A DNA stretch of 64,000 nucleotides, from assembly GCA_023897205.1 (NCBI GenBank), contig JAHWDD010000001.1, positions 4,898,001-4,962,000 on the forward strand. Direction: 5' to 3'. Position 1 is the stretch's first letter. Each line of letters begins with the position of its first letter. Shown here piece by piece: positions 36,616 to 47,083 of the stretch. The notes below the pieces were generated by a model. The model saw only the letters and a list, made by a program, of their open reading frames with translations, was not told the origin of the DNA and did not search any database. Made by a program: the position numbers and the translations under genes. The DNA comes from Exophiala sp. HKRS030 (Eukaryota; Ascomycota; Eurotiomycetes; Chaetothyriales; Herpotrichiellaceae).

Positions 36616-37497
36616 ATGGCGGAGCGCAACAACTCCTCCCCCGACAGGGAAGCTCCGCGTGCTCCGAACGCCGCCTTCCCACGGGAAACCCTGCCCAAGG
36701 ACCTCCAGAAGATCATCGACCGACAGTCTCAGGATGACTGGATGGAGAACATCTACGAGGGCGCGGCGCCCGACACGACGGACACCAACATGCGGTACGC
36801 AGCCTACGCGAACCGCCTGCGGACCATCATGCTCAGCGCCCAGCGTTACGTCGCATACACCTCCGACATAGGCGAGTCGTTCCGGCCCGTCGCACACCCA
36901 TGGCTGGTCCGAGGGGCCTACGGCGTCTCGTGGGCCTACGTGCTGGGCGACGTCGCCAATGAAGGGTGGCGAACGTACAAGAGGAATCAAAAGAGGTTAC
37001 ACCCCGACGGCGACGAATACCGGGACGCAAGTAAGACCTCCCTCGCGGCCCAGGAACTCACGAGGCCGCCGGTACACATCCCCGCCATCGAAGACTACCG
37101 GAGCGTCATGGCGCAACGAGCGGTCTTCCAGAGTCTGGCGTCGATGGGTCTGCCGGCTTTCACGATCCACAGCATCGTCAAGTACTCCGGGAAGGCTTTG
37201 AAGAATGCAAAGAATGCAACGATACGGACATGGGGTCCCATTGGGGTGAGTATTAAAAGACTGGTACCGAAGTTGTTCCTTTCCCGACGACTGACAATTC
37301 AATAGCTCGGCCTTTCATGTGTTCCTGCGCTTCCGTACTTTTTCGACAAGCCCGTCGAAGAGGCTGTGGAGTGGACTTTTTACCAAGCATTCAAGGCCAT
37401 TGGCGGAGAGAAGGCAGTGGGAGATAGACATTCCGTCGGCCGGCAAGATGCCATCAAGGCTGAAGCCAAGATTTTGAAGGAGAAGAAAGAATTATGA
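36616..37497 (+). CDS. MTP18: Mitochondrial fission process protein 1 (MTP18/MTFP1)
   Basis: Predicted 273 residues in two exons (intron 37246-37305; WGPIG joins LGLSCVPALPY). MTP18 is an inner mitochondrial membrane protein affecting organelle division. Family features are NRLRTIMLSAQRYVAYTSDI, the helix RGAYGVSWAYVLGDVANEGW, MAQRAVFQSLASMGLPAFTI, and the final LPYFFDKPVEEAVEW. The frame is open upstream, but ATG 36616 in ACCATGG context is the best start. Confidence 0.88.
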
Positions 37498-37778
37498 AGC
37501 TCTTAATGGTTAAAGTCAAGCGTTGGTCCAGTTCATGATGTTTCATTAGCCCGCCACTCAATACGAGGGAAGTATTGTATATAGAACAATCCGCTTATCT
37601 AAAGGTACCATACAAAGACGAAACCTCCTATGACTTTCATGGACTCGTTCTGCTTACAAGAATCTCGCTAAAATACCATTCAAGTCACTTTCACGGGTTC
37701 CTTCTACGAGTATATTTCAGTAGATAGCATGTCGTGTTTCGTAACATTGGCTTTTGATACGTTATCTCAACCGATCAC
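37498..37778. other. Convergent spacer
   Basis: Shared 3' flank of MTP18 (plus) and the E2/F-box gene (minus). Nothing distinctive is seen. Confidence 0.4.
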
Positions 37779-39755
37779 TCAGTAACGACCATGTCCTCGA
37801 CCGCTTCCACCACGGGCCCGATAGTCACGCCCACAGCGAGCTGGTTGTCGTCCGCGGCTTGCAGAGCGACGATCGAGACCAGGGAAGCCATAGCCTCTAT
37901 GCTCACGGCTCGGGAAAAAGCTGTACACTCGCTCATTACTCCTGGAGACACCTTCTCGCATTGCCTTGGCACCAGTCTGACTGGCTCCCGGAACCGAATA
38001 TCCCTTTCTCATACTGTCTCTCACACAGTTCCGGAGAAACTCGGTCAGTTCCACCTTGGTCGGCAAGTGCTCAATACCCATGACAGCCAAAAAGTCTAGA
38101 AAGTTGTCGACATTTTGAATCTCTTTGACCTGGTGGGCAAGACGTGCTGCAGCACCGAACGGCGGAGCACCATGCGAATCATATAGTTCGTCGCGCATTT
38201 GAACCAAGGTTTTCCGACCGTGACCGCTGCCACGGTTCACGGTGAGGCGAAATAGGTTAATGAACATCAGCAGACGGTATGATGTCTTGGAAGCCTGAAA
38301 CGTTTTTGACAGTCGATATTCGCAGACTTCATCCGGTTCCATGTACACGAGATCCACCTTACCGGCGCCCCTCCGCTTATCAAGCATCCACACAACGTTG
38401 CGAGTAACTGCCTCGCGGATGAGGGCGATTCGGAGCTGCTGAGTGAAGTCCACATCCGCAATGAGAGATGCAATGAGAAGATGTCCAAGGTTCGGACAAT
38501 GAGCTTTTGAGGTGTAGCCATTCTTGAAGTCTTCGAGCACACCATTGGCGACCTGGACAACAGACTTGTAGGTTGTAGCCAAGCACAAAAGGAGGTGGAA
38601 TATATGAAAGTATGACTCGATGGCCTTCTCTGAAGCATGCTTTAGGGTGCTCTTGCTGTCTTGCTGCTCGAGGACACGTTGCTCGAGTCTTTGATGGAAA
38701 TTGCTGCTGTATTCCTGAGGCAGTGCAGCTTGGCTCAACCTTACTACAATGTCGTTCAGGAAGTGGTAGATAATATCTGATCCTGTCAACTGCCCCAGTT
38801 CTGCCGCGCGGGCGATGTTACCGAGACAACCACTGATACGGTCCTTGATTAGAGCGTAATGGCTGCGAGACAGAGGTAGAGGCAGCCAGGACCGGAATGG
38901 TGTTCCGTGGACAGATGTGCGAACGCGAAGATTTTTATAGGCATCGTCAGAGATAAGATCGAATTCGCTCGCGATCATTCTCTTTCTTCCTGGAGTGACA
39001 AGAGCATCCACTCCGATTCCCAATGGGGTATCCCGGAAGGACTTCTTGAGGACAAAACATTGTAATTCACGGTTTCGAAGAATGTTGAACTTTGTCACAA
39101 TACCTCGAGGGCCGCCAACTCTGTTCCAGGAACGAGCCAAGTTCGAAAGGTCCTCGGATTCTAATTTGTCGCAGACGATAGCCAAGATTTCGTCCGGAAG
39201 ACGTGCAAAAGGCTGTGTAGTGACAGCAGGAGCACTTTTGGGAACTGTGCCATAGGAGACGGCAACAGGAGTAAGAGTTGTTGCAGATCTAGAGTCTGTT
39301 GACGTTGCCCACCCTCGGGGATCGACAATCCCAAATTGGCAGAAAGGGCAACGATGCTGTGGATGGGTATTGCTAATTTGCCGGTATGTTCTCAGATCAA
39401 CCTGCCTGCCTGATGACTGTTCGATATGATCGCTATTGAAGAAGCTCAATATCTGTATCGCTATACCCTGGAGAGTGTACGCCGGCGTATAGCCGTCCTT
39501 TGTGTTGAGGATGCTGGCACAGATGTATCTGCCAAATACGTTGGGGTGTCGAATTTGGGTGTCACAGGCAATGGTTGGTGGATGGAGCGGGAAGTCCTGA
39601 GGAATGTTGACCGTAAGGTGGATTGGCCTCTTTGCTTCCGGAGTAAGAATGAGACAAGCGCTGCGGATGTCTGTCCGGGGAATGAACGTGATGTACGGGT
39701 AAGGCTTTGATTGAAACTCTGCGATGTCGCGCAGGAGCCGTTGATGGAGAGCCAT
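37779..39755 (-). CDS. Ubiquitin-conjugating (E2) domain fused to F-box protein
   Basis: Intron-less, 658 residues from ATG 39755 (MALHQRLLRDIAEF). Residues 1-110 form an E2 core: the HPN motif is at 70-72 and the active-site-type Cys79 lies in RYICASIL, seven residues later, as expected for a working E2. A short CPFC pair (136-139) follows. An F-box starts at 186 (LPDEILAIVCDKLESEDLS, then LARSWNRVGG). The middle 400 residues are an all-alpha region without a family I can name. The tail is Arg/Gly-rich (RARGGSGRGHGRY), like RNA-binding tails. The combination would put an E2 and an SCF adaptor in one chain. Related fungal proteins may exist, but I cannot confirm activity. Confidence 0.85.
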   Translation of the reverse strand: MALHQRLLRDIAEFQSKPYPYITFIPRTDIRSACLILTPEAKRPIHLTVNIPQDFPLHPPTIACDTQIRHPNVFGRYICASILNTKDGYTPAYTLQGIAIQILSFFNSDHIEQSSGRQVDLRTYRQISNTHPQHRCPFCQFGIVDPRGWATSTDSRSATTLTPVAVSYGTVPKSAPAVTTQPFARLPDEILAIVCDKLESEDLSNLARSWNRVGGPRGIVTKFNILRNRELQCFVLKKSFRDTPLGIGVDALVTPGRKRMIASEFDLISDDAYKNLRVRTSVHGTPFRSWLPLPLSRSHYALIKDRISGCLGNIARAAELGQLTGSDIIYHFLNDIVVRLSQAALPQEYSSNFHQRLEQRVLEQQDSKSTLKHASEKAIESYFHIFHLLLCLATTYKSVVQVANGVLEDFKNGYTSKAHCPNLGHLLIASLIADVDFTQQLRIALIREAVTRNVVWMLDKRRGAGKVDLVYMEPDEVCEYRLSKTFQASKTSYRLLMFINLFRLTVNRGSGHGRKTLVQMRDELYDSHGAPPFGAAARLAHQVKEIQNVDNFLDFLAVMGIEHLPTKVELTEFLRNCVRDSMRKGYSVPGASQTGAKAMREGVSRSNERVYSFFPSREHRGYGFPGLDRRSASRGRQPARCGRDYRARGGSGRGHGRY

Positions 39756-40681
39756 GGTGGTAGTCACCTCATAGATGAGGATGTCGTGTCAGTTTCTGAA
39801 CCAGTTGGTCCCTTAGGAAATGTTTGAACGATTGTTGATAATGGGTTTTTCCTTAGATCAGTGGAAGTGACCCTATCACGGGGCAATGGTTATCTGGAAA
39901 ATGCGAAGCAGTAAGAGGAGTGTTATATATCATGATAAAAGGCTGCAATGAGCCAGGAGGATGAGTCATTCTGTCTCAGGTTTGGATCGTTGAAAGCTCA
40001 AGCGAATGAAGCATCAATACATGGTGCCCATGCTCATCTATGGGCGTAAGTGGGGAGAGTGTGGCCGACAACATCTGAGGCTGAGCTATCGATTGAGGCC
40101 ACAATCTTGACTCTGCCACTTACCTCTGTAATTGTATCATGATATACTGGTATCGAAATAGTCTTGATAAGACCTGCACATCTGTTGAAATCCACATCAG
40201 TCTTAACACGCGCTTTGTATGGGCTGGCCATTGTCAAATATGATTGTCCAGGAAACCGGGTTTTCATTTTGGCTATCACAGCTTTGGCGGCCGTGTTGGT
40301 CTCCATGCACATATCCTCAGTAGGTCTTCCCTAACTTCCAAGGAAAACGCAGGTTTGGCTGGGACCTAGGCATTCTATCAGCATTGCAAATAAAATAAGA
40401 CGTTCGACGATGATACGCAAGAGAACAAATACAGCAGAACGACTGTTGCATATATTCCCTGGATAAATGTCGGCCCGACTCCGGACTCGGTGCTTTTGCA
40501 ACTGACTCATCAATCAACCTCGATCGACAATCTTCATTCTAGAATGTCTTTTTGTACGACTCACGGTCTTTAAGCAGTCTCGAATAGACCGCCGTAGAAA
40601 GGGTCATTTACTTTCTCTTTTCTCAGCATAGACAACTTCCGGGAGTACTTCAATGTGCTGCTCGCGTATGAATCTGCACCT
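39756..40681. other. Divergent intergenic region, 926 bp
   Basis: Upstream of the E2/F-box gene (minus) and the carrier-like gene (plus). A 92-codon minus frame (40034-40312) has no recognisable family and is not called. No repeat is seen. Confidence 0.4.
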
Positions 40682-41854
40682 ATGCCCGCCCTCGAGCCTG
40701 GACGAAGGGACGACTCGTCAAAGGACTCGAATGCCCACCAGAGGGTCCCCCTGCAAACTCCTCAGACCCCTATAGCGAAAATCCAACAACCTTCCCTAGA
40801 AAAAAATGGGCTGTCACACTGGAACACCTCCAAGTTAGGCTTGAGAGTGGGTGCGGATCTCATATCTGCAGCAAGTGCATCAGGCCTGATAGCACCTGTG
40901 ATATGTGTCATAGACCGGTATGTGCAAGCAAGAGCTGGCAGAGATATACTCTAAAAAGAGATGTCAAGATATGCTGTTCCGCACTAGAAACATGAAAGTC
41001 GTCTCTATCCGCCACGAGATTGGCGTCTACTTTCCGGCTGTCTTTCACTGATTGACACCATCTTTTAGTTCAATAGTTGAAAAGGCTGCCAAAGGAGAAG
41101 CGTTCTCGTCCTGTCTCCTACGTTCCCTCCGTCCGGCCTGTACACAACCACATAGATTTCTCCTTTCTAAACCGTTCCTCCTCATATTCGGTCTTTACTT
41201 CTTGACCTACACCACAGCCAACACAGTCGACACGCTCACCTCGACAGTATCTTCGAAACCAGCTTCGGCAGTCTCCTCTGGGCCGGCCAAGTTCCTCGCG
41301 ACTTCGTCCGTGAATATGAGTTTGTGCGTGTACAAGGACTCGCAATTCGTCCGCATGTTTGGCGCCCCGTCGCTGGCAGCAGCAGCCGCCGTACCTAGGC
41401 TCTCATATGCCCTATTCGCTGTACGAGACAGCATGACCATATTCGCCTCGTTCAATCTTCCTCCCATCATTGCCCCACAACTGGCGAATCTGGCCCCGAG
41501 CGTAAGATCTCGGTTCTCCAAGCTTCTCAGCACGGAGTCAGGGCGAGCGAACACCGCACAATTTTTGGCTCCTGCGGTGATTCAGCTCTTTTCCACGCCA
41601 ATCCATCTTCTCGGGCTAGACTTATACAACAGACAAGGACGGCTGGGACTCGTGGACCGGTACTCTCGAGTTCTCCGGGACTGGGGTGTGAGCACGCTTG
41701 CGAGAATGGGAAGAATCATTGTAAGTCTGGCATTCTCATTCTGTTTCTGTTCCTGTGCTCCAACTAATACACACTTCAGCCTGCCTTTGGTGTGGGCGGC
41801 GTTGTCAATGCGAACGTGCGTAAAGATTTAATGACCAAAATTGACGCCGCATGA
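40682..41854 (+). CDS. Mitochondrial-carrier-like fungal membrane protein
   Basis: Predicted 320 residues in three exons; introns 40918-41068 and 41721-41779. After a hydrophilic, proline-rich start come repeated helix pairs reminiscent of mitochondrial carriers: SKLGLRVGADLISAASA with APVICVIDRSI, then LLSKPFLLIFGLYFLTYTTAN, and a final GLVDRYSRVLRDWGVSTLAR followed by PAFGVGGVVNANVRKDL. The carrier PxDxxR-type signature is degenerate, so transport is unproven. The product resembles a fungal orphan family I have seen but cannot name. The frame is open upstream of 40682; ATG there (MPALEPGRRD) is the first in frame. Confidence 0.7.
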
Positions 41855-42268
41855 ACCTTGAGACCGGAAGGTACAGGTATTAGAAGTTGATTCTCTCAAA
41901 AAGCAACTCGGTTTCAGGATCGGAAGGTTGGTATCGAATACGGTTGGCATTCGTGGTTGCAGGACGATATGGGACACTGGTACATGGGTATCTTCAATAA
42001 TATTAGATAAAATGAGCGCAGACATGTCTCAGAAAGCACACTCAATACGAAATTACCACGGCTTGTATAATTTCTAGTCTAGAGAGTTCAAGAGTTCTAC
42101 CTGTAAAACTGGGCGCCCTGCGAGTAAAGGCTCCTTTAGTCATAGTGATAAAAATGAGTTTGGTGAATATGAGACAGAAACGTCCAAGAAACGCCGCTTT
42201 GCTCCTGAATATGCGGCCTGAGTCCTTCTTTGTCAACGCCATGTTCTAATGGAATGGCCCAGCCAATT
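41855..42268. other. Convergent spacer, 414 bp
   Basis: Shared 3' flank of the carrier-like gene (plus) and the acyltransferase (minus). No feature is supported. Confidence 0.4.
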
Positions 42269-43583
42269 TCACTTCAAGACTTTAAAGATGCCAAATGCTT
42301 TCACTGCCACGTTGACCATTAGAGCGACTGCGGCTAGCACGACAAAAATTTGTCCAATTTCCATCCAATTGTTGAGCGTCATTTCGGTTTCGATGAACCC
42401 ATCCTTTGAGATGCCTTTTCCCGTGTCCGCTGAATCGGGATCGGCAGGGAATCGACCAGTCTCATACCACTGTTCGAGGAGTTCGTCCTTCTCTCGCCAA
42501 CGCTCCATCAGCCAAGCTTCGAATTCTTTGGCATCAGAAAGGGGGATGGAAGACACCGCAAAGCGGCGCCAATGCATGTTGACGCATTTTGGCGGACGAC
42601 CTTGTAGATATGTCGAGCGGATTGTGAAATATTCTGGGGCAAAGCCTCCTTTCCTGCAGCAGTGTCAGCAATGTTGATGATGTGTCGAGCAAGAAAACGT
42701 ACGGCGTTCCTTCATATGCAATGGTACAATCGTAAACCCAGTCGACTGTACCCTGCAATTGTTGAAGACAAAAGAACAGACCTGTACTTCGTGGAAGCAG
42801 AAGGTGTTTCATGTCTGGGATCGCTTGCTTTTCGGCCCATTCGCGGCTCTTTCTCTTCGTGTTCCTTGCAAGATTGGTGCCCTCTGGGAATATCAACAAC
42901 CACATTGGATCGAGACCTTGTGAGCCGGACATGGGACCGCCGTGCCGCGTCTTCAGCTTCTCCAATCGATGCTGCAGACGCGGTTTGTCCTGGATCCATT
43001 TGCGTGCCATGAAGATAAATCCGTAGAACATCATCCCAGGGCCCAGCACAGGAACATACTTGAGCGATTCCTTCAGGATGATGAATATATGGCCATGCAT
43101 CCGACTCGTGTATGCTATCCACCAGAGATACAGCCATTCGGTGTACACCTGGTGATTAGCAATATAGACGAGTCTTTCCGGAAAAGAGGTTTCCAACCTG
43201 CCAGACTTGTTCTTGGAGAATTGTCCCCGTAGATCTTTATCCCAACTCACTCTGACTTTGGTCGACGCAAACCACCTTGTCCCAGCAATGCCCACTACCC
43301 CAAACGACTGTTTGGTCAACGCCATGTATGCATAGTAGTAGTCCTTGTTCCACCAATAGAGTGGCGCGCCCAGGAACTGCGTCACATTGATTGAGACGCA
43401 GCCGCAGTTGAACCACGTCAAGAGGAGGAGAGCACGAAGTATTTGGCTGAAGGTACCATATTTGACCTCTCCAGCCGGATGTGGTTCTTCTTTAGGGGCC
43501 ACCGGGCTACCGTTTGTTGTGTCTTTGGGTCCATTAGTCACAGCGGAGTGCGTCGTCCGGCTTCTGAGGGTGTTGTCTGCCAT
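42269..43583 (-). CDS. Lysophospholipid acyltransferase (PlsC/LPLAT family)
   Basis: Predicted 421 residues in two exons (intron 42654-42702; YEGTP joins KGGFAPEYF). ER-type membrane acyltransferase of the AGPAT/LCLAT1-Cst26 group, which acylates lysophospholipids such as lysophosphatidylinositol. Membrane helices occur near 50-75 and at the C-terminus (IGQIFVVLAAVALMVNVAV). The catalytic block reads NHQVYTEWLYLWW, so it is His-X4-Glu where most family members have His-X4-Asp. Block III is LLIFPEGTNL, and KESLKYVPVLGPGMMFYGF lies between. Start ATG at 43583. Substrate preference is inferred from family. Confidence 0.87.
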
Positions 43584-44344
43584 GGTTGGCAGGCTCGAGG
43601 TTCGATGTTGAGTATCCGCTTGTATGTCTAGAGATATGCACGGAGGAGCGTCAGCACTTGGAGGGACGGTTGCACAACAGGCTAGGCTGTCTCGAAGCCA
43701 TCGGCCTAGTAGGAGGAAAACAATTCAACGCAAAGGGGTCAGAGAGGAATGGTTAGCAATGAGGACAGAGAAGCAAGATGTTCTTTATCAGGAATACGGT
43801 CACGATCTCATAGTGGTGCGCTCGGACGCAGGCACCTGCATGCAACTCATGATGCTGACGAGATATGGAACCTATGAAGGAGGCGGGGGCATTTTAGGGT
43901 GCCTGCTCCTATAGGCTTCTAATAGCTGCCTCTAGTGCCCATTTCACCGTCACCTGGTGCCGGATTTATGGCGACCCGAACAGCCCGAAAGCACCTACCA
44001 CGGACCCAGTGAGCCCTGCGTCTGGGGGCACAATAAGGGTCTCTGTCTGGATGACTAAGCGGGCGCAGACAATATTGCCACGTGACTATCAAAATACCAG
44101 TCCACTCACAGTTGTTCTTCTGATGGTTGTATTCGTTCATTCGTCATTACTTTTACCATAGAATACTTTCTCCATGAACGGTACACAGAGGCTTTAGAAT
44201 GCTGCATTCGCTAGAGGTTGTTTTCCAGCAAGCGTTGCGATCATATTTCAACCCACTCTCCAATTGACAGGTTCTCTAGAAAGACCTAGAGTTTCAAGCA
44301 ATCATATCGTTTTCTGCTCATGAACGCCAATCTTGCGACCCAGC
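43584..44344. promoter_or_regulatory. Divergent acyltransferase/NAD(H) kinase promoter
   Basis: 761 bp between two divergent starts. It includes an E-box CACGTGAC at 44079-44086, about 260 bp upstream of the kinase. No gene is seen. Confidence 0.4.
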
Positions 44345-45721
44345 ATGTCCACAACCCTGTCCATCAACCCAATGTCTTTCTCACCAATGCCCATCAGAAG
44401 GCTTTGGGGTTCTCACAGGGTAAATTGCACATCAGGTGTCGTTCATCATAAGAAACAGCTTTTCTGTATTGCACCACACCGTGGCCGAGCGTTTAGCTCG
44501 ACGAGGCGCAATGCAGCATCACGATCGATAGACATCCTCCCACCTCGCAGAAATTTCCATCTAAGAGAAACTCCAGCTCACGAGCTTCTCTGTCTCGAAT
44601 GGTCTCAGCCTCCACGGAACCTCCTATTGATCAAAAAGGATTGCTCCGAAAACACCACCGAGGCTCTCAAAGAATTCAGCAAGCATGTGGACTCGACCTA
44701 TCCAGGGCTTAACATCATCATAGAATCCAAAGTATCCTCGGAGATCGGACATGAGTTGGCTCTTGATCATTTCACCTCCTCAGATTCCGCCGATCTACCA
44801 CGAAAGTACGATGACAAAGTCGACCTTGTAGTGACGTTTGGCGGCGATGGGACAATCCTGCATGCTGCTTCTCAATTTGCTGCATCATCCGAAGTTCCAC
44901 CAATTCTTTCGTTCAGCATGGGTACCCTTGGTTTCTTGAGCGAGTGGAAATTTGCCGAGTACAAGCGTGCATTTCGAGAGGTTTATATGTCGGGTGCCGC
45001 CTCTGAAAGACACGCTGTCATCCAAGGCTCGTCTTCCAAAGAGTCGAGCTCACAAAGTGATTGTACAGGCTGGTCATCAGTACGTGGAAAGTCGATGGGT
45101 CCCACACGAGGAGCAAGAGTGCTGGTACGGCAGCGTCTGAAAGTTGGTATTTTCGATGCAAAAGGCAATCGACTCAGCACTAACGGAGATGCTGCGCACG
45201 ATGCGCATGCAATGAACGAGGTCATCCTTCACCGAGGTCGAGATCCACACCTCGCTATTGTCGATGTGTATGTTGGCGGTCGTTTCCTTACTGAAGCCGT
45301 TGCCGATGGTATGATTATCTCAACCCCAACTGGCAGCACGGCGTATAGCCTGAGTGCTGGCGGAAGCATCATACATCCATTGGTGCCATCTCTGCTGCTG
45401 ACACCCATCTGCGCTCGAAGCTTGAGTTTCCGCCCTCTGATCCTGCCAGCAACCACACCAATAAGCTTGAAGTTGAGTGAAAAGAATAGAGGACGCGAAG
45501 TGGAAGTCAGCATTGATGGCATAAGAAGGAAAGATGGCATTGGCGTTGGCGCTGAAGTTCGCGTCTCCGCAGAAGATATCAAGAGCGAAGGTGACGGCTT
45601 TGTCGGTGGTATTCCTTGCATAATGCGAAGAATTAGTGGCGGAACGGAATCGGACGATGGTTGGGTGGGCGGATTGAACGGACTTTTGAAGTTCAACTAC
45701 CCCTTTGGCGAAGAAATGTGA
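44345..45721 (+). CDS. POS5: Mitochondrial NAD(H) kinase, Pos5-like
   Basis: Intron-less, 458 residues. It phosphorylates NAD(H) to NADP(H), probably in the matrix. The first 60 residues are rich in Arg/Ser/His, with GRAFSSTRRN resembling a processing site of a mitochondrial presequence. The catalytic GGDGT motif is at 166-170 (VTFGGDGTILHAAS), followed by SMGTLGFLSEW, then AMNEVILHRGRDPHLA and the second signature STPTGSTAYSLSAGG. A 40-residue Ser-rich, basic insertion lies between the two halves. The open frame begins upstream without ATG; ATG 44345 is the first in frame. Confidence 0.92.
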   Translation: MSTTLSINPMSFSPMPIRRLWGSHRVNCTSGVVHHKKQLFCIAPHRGRAFSSTRRNAASRSIDILPPRRNFHLRETPAHELLCLEWSQPPRNLLLIKKDCSENTTEALKEFSKHVDSTYPGLNIIIESKVSSEIGHELALDHFTSSDSADLPRKYDDKVDLVVTFGGDGTILHAASQFAASSEVPPILSFSMGTLGFLSEWKFAEYKRAFREVYMSGAASERHAVIQGSSSKESSSQSDCTGWSSVRGKSMGPTRGARVLVRQRLKVGIFDAKGNRLSTNGDAAHDAHAMNEVILHRGRDPHLAIVDVYVGGRFLTEAVADGMIISTPTGSTAYSLSAGGSIIHPLVPSLLLTPICARSLSFRPLILPATTPISLKLSEKNRGREVEVSIDGIRRKDGIGVGAEVRVSAEDIKSEGDGFVGGIPCIMRRISGGTESDDGWVGGLNGLLKFNYPFGEEM

Positions 45722-47083
45722 TCATGATTTCAGCTTCATGGCCACGATATATCCAATGGCTCCAACTAATTTCCAACTAATTGTTTTTCGAAGCTTACCA
45801 CTGATACTCTTCTTTGCCAGATTTGAAGCGAAATGTTGTCCTCTCCCAAGGGAGTAGTATCAACAGCAACGCATCGAAAGGCTCATCACCAGTTGTTGCT
45901 TGATCGGAGATGAGATAAGCTCTCCCTTCGACTGCTGACTCGTTCTGCTCGAGCACCTACAAGAGTTAAGGGTTTAGAGGGTGGCGATAGTGAGCCTACT
46001 GATGGCAACCCTCATGAGACTGAGAGGTTTGATGAAAACTTGTCAACAACAGAGCATTGCCTCAGAGTGGAAGTACCTAACGATTTCTGTTTGACCGAGG
46101 GTTGACTTCGATGTCGACACTTTCCTGTGCAAGAATGAGCAGAAAGAAGCACTGGGAATAGGCACTTGAGCATGGAGATCCACGCACGACTTTTTGCCGC
46201 TTCCACCGAAAGGAAAGAGGAATTGTTACCTTGACATGGAAATAAGACAAAGATTACGAACAGAGAACGACCGAATTATGACTTTGTAAGGAACGGAGAT
46301 CAAGAGCTCAGGATCCTCGCACATACAAGAAACCAAATTTCAGATCCAAAACATGGGAAAACTCAGCAGACAAAGTATTCACGATCCGTGACGGTGCAGA
46401 GAATACAAAGATGTTTGGAGGCAGTATCAGTGGAATTAACAATACAAACACTGTCTGCACTGCCGCCCGGTGAGAGCATTACGGATACCCCTGGAACTTG
46501 AAGCCTCGCCAGGTCCGCAAATGCTCTCAGATTAACTCTACAACGCCTGGTCTTTATGGATAAGCCATTGCAAGCCGCTCGCTTCTTCACGAAAACCAGT
46601 GAAAGAAAAGCGAGACATGTCCATTGACACCCACTGAGACATTATTTTTGAGCCGACAGAGAGTGAAACCCCATAATGGTTGATTGTCTTCTCTGTTCAA
46701 TGGTTCATTGATGACATGTTTTACCTCAGAATGAATTTTCAGCCTCTTCTTGAATTTAAGCCCTTCTATTTCCTTCATCACCCTTGCCGGCTCTGAGAAC
46801 TTGCCAAACAGTCATTGCGACCAAAACTATTCACATTTGAGCTGGACAGAATATATATAAAATTATCTGTCCATGAAGCTGCCATTCTCTTCCCCATCAA
46901 CAGCAACTCTCAAACTTGGGAACAGATTATTCCTCCTCAGCTTGCAAGTGCTTGAAAGTCTTGAAAGTCTCTACTTGATCTTCTTTCATAAGATCTTTCC
47001 GAAGAAGAGATCCTTCTGCCATCGAGAAATATTCCTGAACCCAGCTTCTCAACCAGACTATCAATCATCAAAGGGTCAGCGCT
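45722..47083. other. Intergenic, 1.36 kb without a supported gene
   Basis: The 3' flank of the kinase gene and the upstream region of the orphan at 47084. All frames are short. The only clear element is a TATA-like box near 46852. Confidence 0.45.
46852..46863 (+). promoter_or_regulatory. TATA box
   Basis: ATATATATAAAA-type element about 220 bp upstream of the orphan gene start at 47084. It is positioned like a fungal TATA box with a leader of 100-200 nt. Motif-based only. Confidence 0.45.

Noticed and set aside
40034..40312. 92-codon minus frame in the E2/F-box to carrier-like intergenic region
   Set aside because: No recognisable motif and it lies in a divergent promoter; not enough to call a gene.
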